Position numbers and translations under genes: made by a program
In this document: positions 15,509 to 24,037 of the stretch, one piece after another
How positions within the stretch are numbered: position 1 is the first letter of the stretch
How the letters are laid out: every line of letters starts with the position of its first letter
Source of the DNA: Chengkuizengella marina
GTDB lineage: Bacteria; Bacillota; Bacilli; Paenibacillales; KCTC-33759
Length of the DNA stretch: 32,170 nucleotides
Assembly (NCBI RefSeq): GCF_009910845.1
Contig: NZ_SIJB01000067.1
Location: 1 to 32,170 of the forward strand
Reading direction: 5' to 3'
The notes under the pieces: model-generated
The model's input: only the letters and a program-made list of their open reading frames with translations
What the model was told of the DNA's origin: nothing
Databases searched by the model: none

Positions 15509-16534
15509 TTATTCAACTAATATTTTCTCAGCCGTTCCAATTGGAGGTATACTTTTTGTCACATTAGGTCCATAAAAAGCATAGATTTTTGCTCCCTCTT
15601 TTAGTTGATCTATAGAAAGTTCAGTTTGATCCTTTGCATTTATAAACTCAGTTTGATCTGTAATATTTAATTTTATTTCATCATAACCATTAATTCCTAT
15701 TTTTTGACCCTTTACAATGATTTGATTTAATTCATCTGTAGTCATTTCAACTACTGTCCCATAAGTTCCAGCATACTGCTCTATAGGGATTTCTTCTTTT
15801 ACTGTTATCTTCTGCGCATTTGTCATAGGAGGTAAACTCAAAGTCATGATAATATCATGCTCTACCTTAATTTCCATTCCCGGGGATAAATCATTTACTG
15901 TTAATTCTTCTTTATTTTCTGATATGATTTTTGTTTGTTCTGAGATTATTAATATAACACCATTTGTAAAACCATTAATCTCCACAAATGTTGTCTCTTC
16001 ATTATCTGTAATATTAGTAATAATTCCTTCTCTTATTACAAAATCCTGTTCTGCTACTTCCTGAGCATTACTTATCTGAATTGTTCCTGCTTCAGATATA
16101 CTTACATTAGCATGCAGCTTATCCATCAAGTATTTTTCTTGTACATAAACTGTTCCCTCAGACAATTCATATAATTTCAAATCATTTATATTTTTTTCGC
16201 TAATATTTAACTCTATAAGCTCATTACCTTTATATATTTCCACTGTTTTCTTAATACTATCCCATTTGACCTGATACCCTAGCTCACTTGCCACATTTCT
16301 CAATGGAATCATAAGCGATTTTTGTTCATTAAGATACGGGGCTTTACCACTAGTTAACATGGTACCATTTACTTCAAGAGAATATTGTTTCTTTTGAATT
16401 GACTCAGCCAATTCATTTTCATTCATCGTATGATGAATTTGATCAAGCTTTTCAGTGTTAGCATATGTATAATCCCCTGCTCCTGTTATCAATGTGCCAA
16501 CTACAGCCAAACTCAACAATTTAGTAAGTTTCAT
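15509..16534 (-). CDS. Secreted protein with copper amine oxidase N-terminal-like domain
   Basis: 341 aa. The ATG follows GGGAG by six bases. A signal peptide is present (MKLTKLLSLAVVGTLITGAG, cut near YANTE). Residues about 50-120 match the copper-amine-oxidase-N1 type domain common in Paenibacillus-like secreted proteins (VNGTML...PYLNEQKSLMIPLRNVASEL, GYQVKWD, KTVEIYKG). It is usually a structural or stalk module and does not imply amine oxidation. The remainder has two similar beta-rich modules (TFVEINGFTN...LTVNDLSPGMEIKV and QIIVKGQKIG...LSIDQLKEGAKIYA), a repeat of strands ending in a (L/I)(T/S)(V/I)(N/D)(D/Q)L..G motif. Both are followed by a Pro-rich MTNAQKI / IGTAEKI segment. It lies between two tRNA pairs and has its own terminator. 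Role outside the cell unknown. Confidence 0.82.
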   Translation of the reverse strand: MKLTKLLSLAVVGTLITGAGDYTYANTEKLDQIHHTMNENELAESIQKKQYSLEVNGTMLTSGKAPYLNEQKSLMIPLRNVASELGYQVKWDSIKKTVEIYKGNELIELNISEKNINDLKLYELSEGTVYVQEKYLMDKLHANVSISEAGTIQISNAQEVAEQDFVIREGIITNITDNEETTFVEINGFTNGVILIISEQTKIISENKEELTVNDLSPGMEIKVEHDIIMTLSLPPMTNAQKITVKEEIPIEQYAGTYGTVVEMTTDELNQIIVKGQKIGINGYDEIKLNITDQTEFINAKDQTELSIDQLKEGAKIYAFYGPNVTKSIPPIGTAEKILVE

Positions 16535-16672
16535 AATGTTCTCCCTTTCATATCGTCTTTTTTTTAGTCTAAAAGGTAAGCCTTTCTTTCAAAACGATCC
16601 AAATGCAAAAAATGTTGCATATATTTAAAAATTAGGTTTGTCATTGACCCATTATATTATTAATGAAAACAT

Positions 16673-16700
16673 AAAAAAACCACTGAATGATCAGTGGTTT
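16673..16700 (-). terminator. Terminator of the tRNA-Asn/tRNA-Ser unit
   Basis: On the minus strand AAACCACTGATCATTCAGTGGTTT followed by T-rich sequence, 17 bases past the tRNA-Ser end. Confidence 0.8.
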
Positions 16701-16716
16701 AAACTATATGTATAAG

Positions 16717-16807
16717 TGGCGGAGAGAGTGGGATTCGAACCCACGCACGCATTACACGACTACTCCCTTAGCAGAGGAGCCCCTTATAGCCACTTGGGTA
16801 TCTCTCC
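16717..16807 (-). tRNA. tRNA-Ser (anticodon GCT)
   Basis: 91 nt with encoded CCA. The acceptor stem GGAGAGA pairs with TCTCTCC. The anticodon loop in CTCCTCTGCTAAGGGAG gives GCT. There is a long variable arm typical of Ser, and a T-arm GTGGGTTCGAATCCCAC. Confidence 0.95.
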
Positions 16808-16808
16808 T

Positions 16809-16884
16809 TGGCTCCCCGAACAGGACTCGAACCTGTGACAACTCGGTTAACAGCCGAGTGCTCTACCAACTGAGCTATCAGGGA
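16809..16884 (-). tRNA. tRNA-Asn (anticodon GTT)
   Basis: 76 nt with encoded CCA. The acceptor stem TCCCTGA pairs with TCGGGGA. The anticodon stem-loop CTCGG-CTGTTAA-CCGAG gives GTT. It is separated from tRNA-Ser by one base, so the two are cotranscribed. Confidence 0.95.
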
Positions 16885-16902
16885 AGGACAATAAATAATT
16901 TA

Positions 16903-17379
16903 TCATGAATCATGAATATAGTCAAGTGGGATTAACTTCAATTTTCCTTTACATTTTCCACAAACATATTTTGAGACATCCATTTTCCTCTTTCTTAAGT
17001 ATGTAGATTCACATTTCAAGCACTTTAATTGATATCGATAAACATTTTGGTTGTGTTTTTCACTTAAAGGTCGACAATATCTACTGCCACCTACTTTTTT
17101 TAATAATTGTTTAAAGTCTGCATCACGATGTTTGTATCCTTTATTTAATAAATGTAAATGATAATGACAAAGCTCATGTTTAATAATTTTTTCTGTTTCT
17201 TCTTTTCCAAAATGATCATAATGTTTCCTGCTAATATCTATATGATGTGATTTGGTGAAATATCTACCGCCAGTTGTTCTTAATCTGGGGTTAAATTTAA
17301 CTTGATGTAAAAATGGTCTGCCAAAAAAATGAAGTGATATTTGTTCTACCCAAACTTGCAGTTGTTCATCGTTCAACAC
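16903..17379 (-). CDS. sprT: SprT-like zinc metalloprotease-family protein (YdcK-type)
   Basis: About 158 aa. The SprT family has a zinc-metalloprotease-like fold, and this bacterial branch has no settled substrate. The zinc motif HELCHYH is at residues 68-74, and a C-terminal zinc ribbon has CLKC and CGKC pairs. There is no ATG in frame. The candidates are GTG (17379), only two bases behind GGAGGGG, and TTG (17376), seven bases behind GGAGG, so TTG is the better-placed start. The position beside cmpA and tex agrees with ydcK in B. subtilis. The stop lies 19 bases from the 5' end of tRNA-Asn. Confidence 0.9.
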   Translation of the reverse strand: MLNDEQLQVWVEQISLHFFGRPFLHQVKFNPRLRTTGGRYFTKSHHIDISRKHYDHFGKEETEKIIKHELCHYHLHLLNKGYKHRDADFKQLLKKVGGSRYCRPLSEKHNQNVYRYQLKCLKCESTYLRKRKMDVSKYVCGKCKGKLKLIPLDYIHDS

Positions 17380-17513
17380 ATCCCCTCCATTTACAAAATA
17401 ATAAGCACATTATATTTATAAAATTAAACAGTTAAATAGATATACTTGAATTTTAACTTATACCTAAGTTAAACTGTCAAGTATAAACAGTTTCGTGAGA
17501 GGGGAATTAACTG

Positions 17514-17867
17514 ATGTCACAATATAAATACGTGATCTTACAATTAAATGAAAAAATTGATTTTGTAGAAATGCCATCTACTCATGCATATCAGTTAAGT
17601 GCTTTAAATGTTAGACTACATAAAGAACTCAGCAAATTAACTGCTAACAATGTTCCTACACTTCCAATGGTTATTGCAGAATGTGACAACTTGGATTTAA
17701 TTACTGAAAAAAATAAAATTATTGACGGTTTAGTGTATATGACCCAATTGGAGAAAGAATTTTCTAACACGAATGAAACGTCATATCCTTTAATTTCTTT
17801 ACTTACAGAAATTAGAGCACTTTTAGCGCAATTAGAACAATGGTACGAAGAAGAAGTTGATGTATAA
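17514..17867 (+). CDS. Conserved protein of unknown function near sprT
   Basis: 117 aa, start ATG after GAGAGGGGAATTAACTG. It has no signal peptide or membrane segment and is mostly helical, with a strand-rich start (YKYVILQLNEKIDFVEMP) and a Glu-rich end (LEQWYEEEVDV). A similar protein at this locus in Paenibacillus is, from memory, often labelled 'hydrolase/acyltransferase' without support, and no catalytic motif is visible. It is divergent from sprT (135 bp between the starts) and lies upstream of cmpA in the same direction. Confidence 0.7.
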   Translation: MSQYKYVILQLNEKIDFVEMPSTHAYQLSALNVRLHKELSKLTANNVPTLPMVIAECDNLDLITEKNKIIDGLVYMTQLEKEFSNTNETSYPLISLLTEIRALLAQLEQWYEEEVDV

Positions 17868-17990
17868 ATCTGAATACGGACATGCACAATCTATATCTGA
17901 TTCCATAAAGTAATTCTAATAAAGTAAACTCGCCGATTGGTGGTTAAAGAATTTACTTAGGATAAACTTACTTCGGAGGTGTATTGTGAT

Positions 17991-18110
17991 ATGCCAAATT
18001 GGATTTACAATCAATTGATTAATGCCTACCGTAACAAGGATAAACGAAAAATACAACTACTAAATGAGTGTTGGTTTTTTTACAATAAAATGGAAAAGAA
18101 AATAGATTGA
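17991..18110 (+). CDS. cmpA: Cortex morphogenetic protein CmpA
   Basis: 39 aa, MPNWIYNQLI...IQLLNECWFFYNK. It matches the pattern of B. subtilis CmpA (MPNW start, xIKLLNQCWYFY core), a very small mother-cell protein. Together with ClpXP it takes part in a quality check that couples coat and cortex assembly by promoting SpoIVA turnover in defective sporangia. The ATG is 11 bases past GGAGG, a long spacing. Its place between sprT and tex is the same as in B. subtilis, which supports the call. A CATAAAGTA at 17901-17909 could be part of a sporulation promoter, but this is weak. Confidence 0.85.
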   Translation: MPNWIYNQLINAYRNKDKRKIQLLNECWFFYNKMEKKID

Positions 18111-18182
18111 AAAAAATATATATTTTAAGTCTTTTTTTAAAACTCCACAACTCATGAAACAGTATTATAATTTAACATTAAA

Positions 18183-18226
18183 AAACTAAAACAGCCATTC
18201 ATTAGCATAGTTTAATGAATGGCTTG
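18183..18226 (-). terminator. Terminator of tex
   Basis: On the minus strand AAGCCATTCATTA...TAATGAATGGCT followed by GTTTTAGTTTTTT. The plus-strand side also offers T-rich sequence beyond it, so it may serve cmpA as well. Confidence 0.75.
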
Positions 18227-18280
18227 ATCTATCTTTTTTGTAAAGCTAAAGATCCTTTTCTATGATTTTTCTCAATTTTA

Positions 18281-20512
18281 TTAGTCTGGTTTTTTCATCG
18301 TCAAACTAACCCTTCCTTTTTTCTCATCTACTTTCAGTACCCATACTGTTACAACATCACCAACAGATACTACATCTAGTGGATGTTTAACAAATTTATC
18401 ACTAAGCTCTGAAATATGTACAAGTCCATCATTTTTGATCCCAATATCCACAAATGCACCAAAATCAATCACATTTCTTACTGTACCTTTTAATCCCATA
18501 CCAGGTTTGATGTCTTCTAATTTTAATACATCTGTTCTAAGTATTGGTGCAGGAAGATCTTCACGTGGGTCTCTTCCAGGTTTTTGTAAACTTTCGAAAA
18601 TATCTTTCATAGTTGGTATACCCACATCCAGTTTGATAGCAAGCTCTTCTGGGTTATGTAATTGTAAAATGTTCTTAAATTGAGAAGAATTCATTTGAAA
18701 GAACTCTAATTGAAGCTCTTTAAAAAGTAGATCGACTATTTTATAAGACTCAGGATGAATGGGTGTATAATCAAGTGGATTCACACCGCCCCTTATTCGC
18801 ATAAATCCCACACATTGTTCATATGACTTAGCACCTAAACGGGGTACTTTTTTTAATTCATCTCTCTTTTTAAATTTCCCATTTTCTTCTCTATACTTAA
18901 CAATATTCTTTGCAATGGTCTGATTGACTCCTGATACATAAGATAAAAGGGATGGTGATGCTGTATTTAAGTCTACACCAACATGATTTACAGCAGACTC
19001 AACGATAGCTTTGAGGCTTTCTTCTAACCTTTTTTGTGAAACGTCATGTTGATACTGACCTACTCCTATCGACTTTGGATCAATTTTCACCAGCTCTGCT
19101 AAAGGATCTTGTAACCTTCTTCCTATGGATACGGCGCTACGTTCTGCTACATCAAGTTCTGGAAATTCTTCTTGTGCTAATTTAGAAGCAGAATAAACGC
19201 TAGCACCCGCTTCATTAACGATAATATATTGCAGATTTTTATCCTGTAATTCTTGAATTAAATCAGCAACAAATTGTTCTGATTCTCTTGAAGCTGTTCC
19301 ATTTCCTATAGCAATAAGTTCAATTCTATATTTATTAATAAATTCTTTGAATACTGCTTTAGCTTCTGTGATTCTATTTTCTGGTGGTGTAGGATATGTA
19401 ACTGCAATATCTAACATCTTACCGGTTTCATCAATCACTGCTAGTTTGCAACCTGTTCGATAAGCAGGATCTACAGCTAATACAATTTTCCCTTTAATTG
19501 GAGGCTGGAGTAATAAACTACTCAGATTTTCACCAAAAATCTCAATGGCTTTTTCCTCGGCTCTTCTTGTTAGTTCACTTCGAACCTCACGTTCAATGGA
19601 AGGAGCAATGAGTCGCTTATAAGCATCCTCAATCGCTTGATGCAAGATATTTGCAACAATTGAATACCCGGTGATCACTTTCTTATTTATGTATTCGTAA
19701 ATTCGTTCAGTAGGTACCTCCAAACGAACTTTAAGGATTTTTTCACGTTCTCCCCGATTAATTGCCAAAATGCGGTGCGGTGGCATCTTACGAATCGGTT
19801 CTTGATATGCATAATACATTTCGTATACGGACTCTACCTGATCGTCTTTCGCTTCTACATAAATTAAACTCTGATCAAATGTAAATTTACGGATCCAAGT
19901 ACGAATTTTTGCATCATCTGATATACTTTCTGCTATAATATCCATTGCACCTTGTATAGCATCTTCAGCTTTTTCTATCCCTTTTTCAAGATCTACATAC
20001 TTCCCTGCCTCGGTCTCAATCGAACCTTCTGAAAGCTGCTGCATCATCCAAATTGAAAGTGGTTCCAATCCACGATCCTTTGCTGCCGTTGCTCTGGTTT
20101 TTCTTTTTTGCTTATAAGGTCGATAAATATCTTCTACTTCCTGCAATTTTTCAGATTTTATAATGTCTCGCTTCAAAGTGTCTGATAATTTCCCCTGTTC
20201 ATCTATAAGACGAATCACTTCTATCTTTCGATCTTCTAAATTACGCAAATAAATGAGTCTTTCTTGAATTTCTCTCAATGCAACTTCATTAAGCTCACCT
20301 GTTTTTTCTTTGCGATATCTTGCTATAAATGGAATTGTATTTCCTTCATCCAGTAAATTCACTGTTGTTTTAACCTGACGATAAGAAATATGCAGTTCTT
20401 TAGTAATTTGTTTTAGTATTCGTTCTTGTATTTGGTCTCCTGTCTCAAGTAAGGCTTGTTCATTTTTTTCCACAAATTGCGTATCTGTTCCATGCTCAGG
20501 CAAAATCATCAT
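18281..20512 (-). CDS. tex: Tex-family S1 RNA-binding protein (YdcI-type)
   Basis: 743 aa. Tex proteins bind nucleic acid and act in transcription. In order there is a helical N-terminal region (about 30-330, with IPFIARYRKEKTGEL), a YqgF/RNase H-like domain (about 340-450, LAVDPAYRTGCKLAVID), helix-hairpin-helix repeats (about 510-575, NTASPSLLSYVSGVNQTIAK, VPRLGAKSYEQ), and a C-terminal S1 domain (about 670-740, GTVRNVIDFGAFVDIG, DGLVHISEL). The length is a little above the usual 715-730 because of the N-terminal lead. The start is unclear: the two ATGs at 20512 and 20509 sit zero and three bases behind AGGGG, so a TTG at 20503 is also possible. It lies downstream of ndoA and beyond a terminator. 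Confidence 0.95.
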   Translation of the reverse strand: MMILPEHGTDTQFVEKNEQALLETGDQIQERILKQITKELHISYRQVKTTVNLLDEGNTIPFIARYRKEKTGELNEVALREIQERLIYLRNLEDRKIEVIRLIDEQGKLSDTLKRDIIKSEKLQEVEDIYRPYKQKRKTRATAAKDRGLEPLSIWMMQQLSEGSIETEAGKYVDLEKGIEKAEDAIQGAMDIIAESISDDAKIRTWIRKFTFDQSLIYVEAKDDQVESVYEMYYAYQEPIRKMPPHRILAINRGEREKILKVRLEVPTERIYEYINKKVITGYSIVANILHQAIEDAYKRLIAPSIEREVRSELTRRAEEKAIEIFGENLSSLLLQPPIKGKIVLAVDPAYRTGCKLAVIDETGKMLDIAVTYPTPPENRITEAKAVFKEFINKYRIELIAIGNGTASRESEQFVADLIQELQDKNLQYIIVNEAGASVYSASKLAQEEFPELDVAERSAVSIGRRLQDPLAELVKIDPKSIGVGQYQHDVSQKRLEESLKAIVESAVNHVGVDLNTASPSLLSYVSGVNQTIAKNIVKYREENGKFKKRDELKKVPRLGAKSYEQCVGFMRIRGGVNPLDYTPIHPESYKIVDLLFKELQLEFFQMNSSQFKNILQLHNPEELAIKLDVGIPTMKDIFESLQKPGRDPREDLPAPILRTDVLKLEDIKPGMGLKGTVRNVIDFGAFVDIGIKNDGLVHISELSDKFVKHPLDVVSVGDVVTVWVLKVDEKKGRVSLTMKKPD

Positions 20513-20543
20513 CCCCTGTTATTTATTATCATTTGTTAAACTG

Positions 20544-20570
20544 CAAAAAACGAGGGTTTAAGCCCTCGCT
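20544..20570 (-). terminator. Terminator of the ndoAI-ndoA operon
   Basis: On the minus strand GCGAGGGCTTAAACCCTCGTTTTTTG: a GC-rich stem with a six-T tail, 18 bases past the ndoA stop. Confidence 0.85.
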
Positions 20571-20587
20571 TATTTGAAGTTATCCTA

Positions 20588-20938
20588 TTAAAATTCAATC
20601 AAACCTACACTAATTTGTAAAGCTTCATCCACTTTACGCATTGTTTCTTCATCTAAATGGGTGATCTTATCTGTTAGACGTTGTTTATCAATTGTACGAA
20701 TCTGTTCTAATAAAATGACAGAATCACGATCAAACCCATGAGTTTTTGCATCGATTTCAACATGTGTTGGTAGTTTTGCCTTTTGTATTTGTGCGGTAAT
20801 AGCTGCCACTACAATGGTGGGGCTAAAACGATTACCTATATCATTTTGTATCACAATTACAGGTCTGACACCACCTTGTTCAGATCCCACTACGGGTGAT
20901 AAATCCGCATAAAACACATCCCCGCGTTTCACTATCAA
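20588..20938 (-). CDS. ndoA: EndoA (MazF-family) mRNA endoribonuclease toxin
   Basis: 116 aa, the same length as B. subtilis EndoA and very similar throughout ([33 protein letters not shown]). EndoA cuts single-stranded mRNA at a short U-rich pentamer and is held off by NdoAI. The active-site residues Arg25 and Thr48 are both present, and the dimer core ([17 protein letters not shown]) is unchanged. The gene follows the antitoxin gene after three bases, the standard operon. Terminator at 20544-20570. Confidence 0.97.
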   Translation of the reverse strand: MIVKRGDVFYADLSPVVGSEQGGVRPVIVIQNDIGNRFSPTIVVAAITAQIQKAKLPTHVEIDAKTHGFDRDSVILLEQIRTIDKQRLTDKITHLDEETMRKVDEALQISVGLIEF

Positions 20939-20941
20939 GAG

Positions 20942-21232
20942 CTACACCCCGCTCACTAAGCGGTCAGTCGTATTGTCCGCTTCTTCCTCCGCTTGAAAAG
21001 CCTCTGATGCCATGTTCAGATTGATTTTGGCCATTTCCATATATCCGCGCTGCATCATTTCACGGATTTGCCTTTTTTTACGTTCCATGAGGTACACCTT
21101 CATTGCTTGTCGAATAAATTCGCTGCGATTGGATCGTTCCTGTTCTACGATTCCGTCAACCTCTTGTAATAAATGATCAGGTAAACTTATCATAATTCTT
21201 TTAGTGTTCGTGTTATGTGCGTTGGACACCAA
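20942..21232 (-). CDS. ndoAI: EndoAI ribbon-helix-helix antitoxin
   Basis: 96 aa. The N-terminal ribbon-helix-helix (KRIMISLPDHLLQEVDGIVE, RSNRSEFIRQAM) binds DNA as a dimer, and the C-terminal helix (about 55-85) is expected to sit in the toxin groove, as in the known EndoA-EndoAI complex. There is no ATG start. TTG at 21232 follows GGAGG by six bases and GTG at 21229 by nine; TTG fits better. It is transcribed from the promoter at 21261-21289 together with ndoA. Confidence 0.95.
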   Translation of the reverse strand: MVSNAHNTNTKRIMISLPDHLLQEVDGIVEQERSNRSEFIRQAMKVYLMERKKRQIREMMQRGYMEMAKINLNMASEAFQAEEEADNTTDRLVSGV

Positions 21233-21260
21233 TCAACACCTCCAAAACATTTCCAAACCA

Positions 21261-21289
21261 ATAATACCATTATGGCGTATATCATGCAA
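21261..21289 (-). promoter_or_regulatory. SigA-type promoter of ndoAI-ndoA
   Basis: On the minus strand TTGCAT, 17 bases, TATTAT, about 28 bases upstream of the TTG start codon. Confidence 0.6.
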
Positions 21290-21453
21290 TTTTATACAAG
21301 AGATAATATATGCATCTGATATATCAAGTATGCAACCACAATGGCAAAAACGTACATATTAAGGACATTATAACCCTTTCCTAAATATAATTCGATATAA
21401 AATGCGAAATTCCTTCATGATTCTTCAATTTATGCAATAGTAATTATTGGTTT

Positions 21454-22623
21454 TTATAAATTTAAACCGTTATGCACCATCACTGTCCTTCCATTTTGAA
21501 CATATACGTTTGGAACGCGATGAGAGATCATACATACAATTTCATAATTTATGGTATCCAACTGTTCAGCCAGTTCCTCTACAAGAATCTGTTCATTCCC
21601 TTGTTTACCAAACAATACAACCTCTTCACCAGGTTTAACATCATCGAGTCCCGTTATATTAATCATACATTGATCCATACAAATCGTACCTACTACAGGT
21701 ACCCTTTTCCCTCTGATGATAGCATCCACTTTCCCACTTAACATTCTAGAATAGCCATCAGCATATCCTATTGGCAAAGTAGCGATTTGTTCCTCATCCT
21801 TCGTAAAATACTTAGTTCCATAACTGATACCAGACCCAGGGGGTAATACTTTTGAGTATACAATTTTCGTTTTTAAACTCATAACCGGTTTAAGATCAAC
21901 TTTATGATGATTTATTTCCTTTGATGGATAAAGCCCATACATACTGATTCCAAGTCTCACCATATTATAGGAATACTCGGGTAAATCTATTGCAATTGCA
22001 CTATTTCCTGTATGGATTTTTGAAAAAGTGATATTTTTTGCTTTAAAATAATCTACAATCTCTTTAAAATGTTGATATTGTTTTAAAGTGTACGTTTTAT
22101 CCTCTTCGTCTGCATTGGCAAAATGTGTATAAACACCTTCAATTTCAATTTGATCATGCTGTAGTACTTTTTCAATAAAAGAGATGGCATTATCGTAACG
22201 CACACCTAACCTACCCATGCCAGTATCTATTTTAATATGAACTTTACATGATTTATCCTCTTTTTTTATTTTGAGTAAGGCATCTATGGTTTCATCTTGA
22301 AAAACAGTTAAAGTTATATCATGTTGAATTGCTAATTCAACAGCTTCAGGAGGAATATATCCTAAAATAAGAATCGGTGCAGTAATTCCTGAATTACGAA
22401 GTTCTAATGCTTCATCCAAAAACGCAACAGCTATATATTGGATTCCGCTTGCTATCGCATGTTTAGCTACTTCAACTGCACCGTGTCCATAAGCATTTGC
22501 TTTTACTACAGCCATGATTTCCATATCATTAGGAAGAACCTCTTGAAATCTTGTTAAATTATAATGTAAAGCGTCTAAAGATATTTCAGCCCAGGTTGGG
22601 CGATAGTATGAATGCATTTGCAT
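21454..22623 (-). CDS. alr: Alanine racemase
   Basis: 389 aa. A PLP enzyme that interconverts L- and D-alanine for peptidoglycan. The PLP lysine is in AVVKANAYGHG (Lys41 with the chosen start), the second catalytic residue is the Tyr of SGISYGTKYF, and GMGRLGVR and TICMDQCMINI are family landmarks. The start chosen is the ATG at 22623, seven bases behind GAAGG; a TTG seven codons upstream is open but overlaps the ribosome binding site. It sits between the YdcC-like lipoprotein and ndoAI as in B. subtilis and has its own strong promoter. Confidence 0.97.
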   Translation of the reverse strand: MQMHSYYRPTWAEISLDALHYNLTRFQEVLPNDMEIMAVVKANAYGHGAVEVAKHAIASGIQYIAVAFLDEALELRNSGITAPILILGYIPPEAVELAIQHDITLTVFQDETIDALLKIKKEDKSCKVHIKIDTGMGRLGVRYDNAISFIEKVLQHDQIEIEGVYTHFANADEEDKTYTLKQYQHFKEIVDYFKAKNITFSKIHTGNSAIAIDLPEYSYNMVRLGISMYGLYPSKEINHHKVDLKPVMSLKTKIVYSKVLPPGSGISYGTKYFTKDEEQIATLPIGYADGYSRMLSGKVDAIIRGKRVPVVGTICMDQCMINITGLDDVKPGEEVVLFGKQGNEQILVEELAEQLDTINYEIVCMISHRVPNVYVQNGRTVMVHNGLNL

Positions 22624-22685
22624 ATGTTCACCTTCTTCACACAATAAGGAAAAAAATAAATATTGTGATTATCCCCATCTAATTA

Positions 22686-22714
22686 ATGTTAATCCCTTAT
22701 GTTAGGGCTGTCAA
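22686..22714 (-). promoter_or_regulatory. SigA promoter of alr with inverted repeat in the spacer
   Basis: On the minus strand TTGACA, 17 bases, TAACAT. The spacer contains CCCTAACATAAGGG, with CCCT/AGGG arms, which could be an operator or chance. Confidence 0.65.
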
Positions 22715-22743
22715 TGAACAATTAACAAACAATATTTGGAACT

Positions 22744-23802
22744 TTATTTTCCGATCTGTCCTTCTAAAGATTGTGCTACCTTTATCATTTCTTCTTTAGG
22801 CAAATCATCTGTGGTTAATTTAAATTCCACTCCATCATAATACCAACTTAATGTCTTTTGTACCTCACCTGTTAATACTGCAAAAGTATACCCTAAATCA
22901 ATAATTTCACCTTGAGAAAGGTTCACATCTTGTGCTTCTGGTTTTTCCTCTATAATCGTGTAATTATATACACCTGCGTAACGAACCAGAATAGCTAGAT
23001 GATCATCACGCTGTACCTCTCTTAAATCACTAAACTCCACTCCATCAGGTGTATAGCTTGGCGTATATACTCCAAACGATAAGTTGGTAGGTCCTGATTC
23101 AACTTCTTCATCCATTGCTTCTTGATCAGCTAAAAATGTAGGAAGTGATTTCATCTGCCACATGGATAAATTGCGCTGCATATCAAAGGCATCATCTTCA
23201 AATTGTTTATCAAACTCAAATTCATTAAATCTTACTAATACAAGCACAGATGCATTATCGTCAGCAATTTCTACTTGTTGTGGTTCATAACCATCTTTAC
23301 TTAACCAGATTTTTTGACGACTTAATGAACGATTTTGATAATTAGCATTTACATCAAATACAAAAGATTTTTGTTCATCATCCTTCGTAAATTGTCTCTC
23401 ATCATCCGTTATAATACTATTGACTAAAGTTTCATATAAGTATACTTGCCCTTGCTGTCCTGGCCAATCACTTTGGAAACGAAAGCTCTTCTGTAAATGA
23501 GGTGTGAGCACAAAAACTCCCTCCTCATTACGTAAAACAATTTGAGTAACATCTCTTTCCGTGTTCGTTATCGAGATACGATAAAAGTGAGGCGACTTAT
23601 AACTTACCTCTAATTGATACTCCTGTGCTTCATTTCCTGTGTTCAGTGTCATGGTTCCCGTTCCATGATAACTCTCCAAGTCTTTCAGTTTCTTTTCTAA
23701 ATCACCAACTACGTCATCTGCATCCCTCGAACCACAGGCTGACAAAATAAGTGACACGCATATCACAACGATAAAAATCCATGTGATTTTACGCATACGC
23801 AT
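22744..23802 (-). CDS. Sporulation-associated LolA/YdcC-like lipoprotein
   Basis: 352 aa from the ATG at 23802, six bases after GGAGGGG; codons further upstream are the ribosome binding site itself. It has a lipoprotein signal peptide with lipobox LSAC (Cys23). The body is a LolA/LolB-like single beta-sheet domain (about 35-215: SYHGTGTMTLNTG, YQLEVSYKSPHFYRISI, KIWLSKDGYEPQQVEI), followed by a C-terminal part resembling DUF4367 domains (LSFGVYTPSYTPDGVEF ... VNLSQGEIIDLG). It corresponds by position to B. subtilis ydcC, a SigE-controlled gene upstream of alr. It is expected on the outer face of the membrane. Its substrate is unknown. Confidence 0.9.
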   Translation of the reverse strand: MRMRKITWIFIVVICVSLILSACGSRDADDVVGDLEKKLKDLESYHGTGTMTLNTGNEAQEYQLEVSYKSPHFYRISITNTERDVTQIVLRNEEGVFVLTPHLQKSFRFQSDWPGQQGQVYLYETLVNSIITDDERQFTKDDEQKSFVFDVNANYQNRSLSRQKIWLSKDGYEPQQVEIADDNASVLVLVRFNEFEFDKQFEDDAFDMQRNLSMWQMKSLPTFLADQEAMDEEVESGPTNLSFGVYTPSYTPDGVEFSDLREVQRDDHLAILVRYAGVYNYTIIEEKPEAQDVNLSQGEIIDLGYTFAVLTGEVQKTLSWYYDGVEFKLTTDDLPKEEMIKVAQSLEGQIGK

Positions 23803-23840
23803 GTACATCCCCTCCACAAAAAGTTTAATTTACTGATACA

Positions 23841-23869
23841 TGTCTATGTGGAAACTTGGACAATTATGC
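23841..23869 (-). promoter_or_regulatory. Possible SigE-like promoter of the lipoprotein gene
   Basis: On the minus strand GCATAATT, 13 bases, CATAGACA. It resembles the SigE pattern (xxATAxTT / CATACAxT) but with a mismatch in the -10. It is supported by the known SigE control of ydcC in B. subtilis. Confidence 0.35.
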
Positions 23870-23907
23870 AGACTAGCTCAAACAATCAATTCAGAATATT
23901 GTGTTCA

Positions 23908-23938
23908 TGCATAAAAGAATCGATAAAAGCGCATTTTA
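23908..23938 (+). promoter_or_regulatory. SigG-like promoter of the germination operon
   Basis: TGCATA, 18 bases, CATTTTA. Forespore SigG promoters have (T)GxATA and CATxxTA with this spacing, and ger receptor operons are typically SigG-dependent. It is 23 bases upstream of a strong AAAGGAGG. Confidence 0.5.
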
Positions 23939-24037
23939 GAACTATGTATATTTCTTGGTAAAAGGAGGAAAACAAAAATAAACGAAACATATCCGATTAC
24001 TAGGACAAAACTTTTCATTTTTTTAGTACAAAGTCAA

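Noticed and set aside
16687-16908. Plus-strand 73-codon frame
   Set aside because: It is the complement of tRNA-Ser and tRNA-Asn.
20588-21232. ndoAI-ndoA as a mobile defence toxin-antitoxin
   Set aside because: It is the conserved chromosomal EndoA/EndoAI locus between alr and tex.
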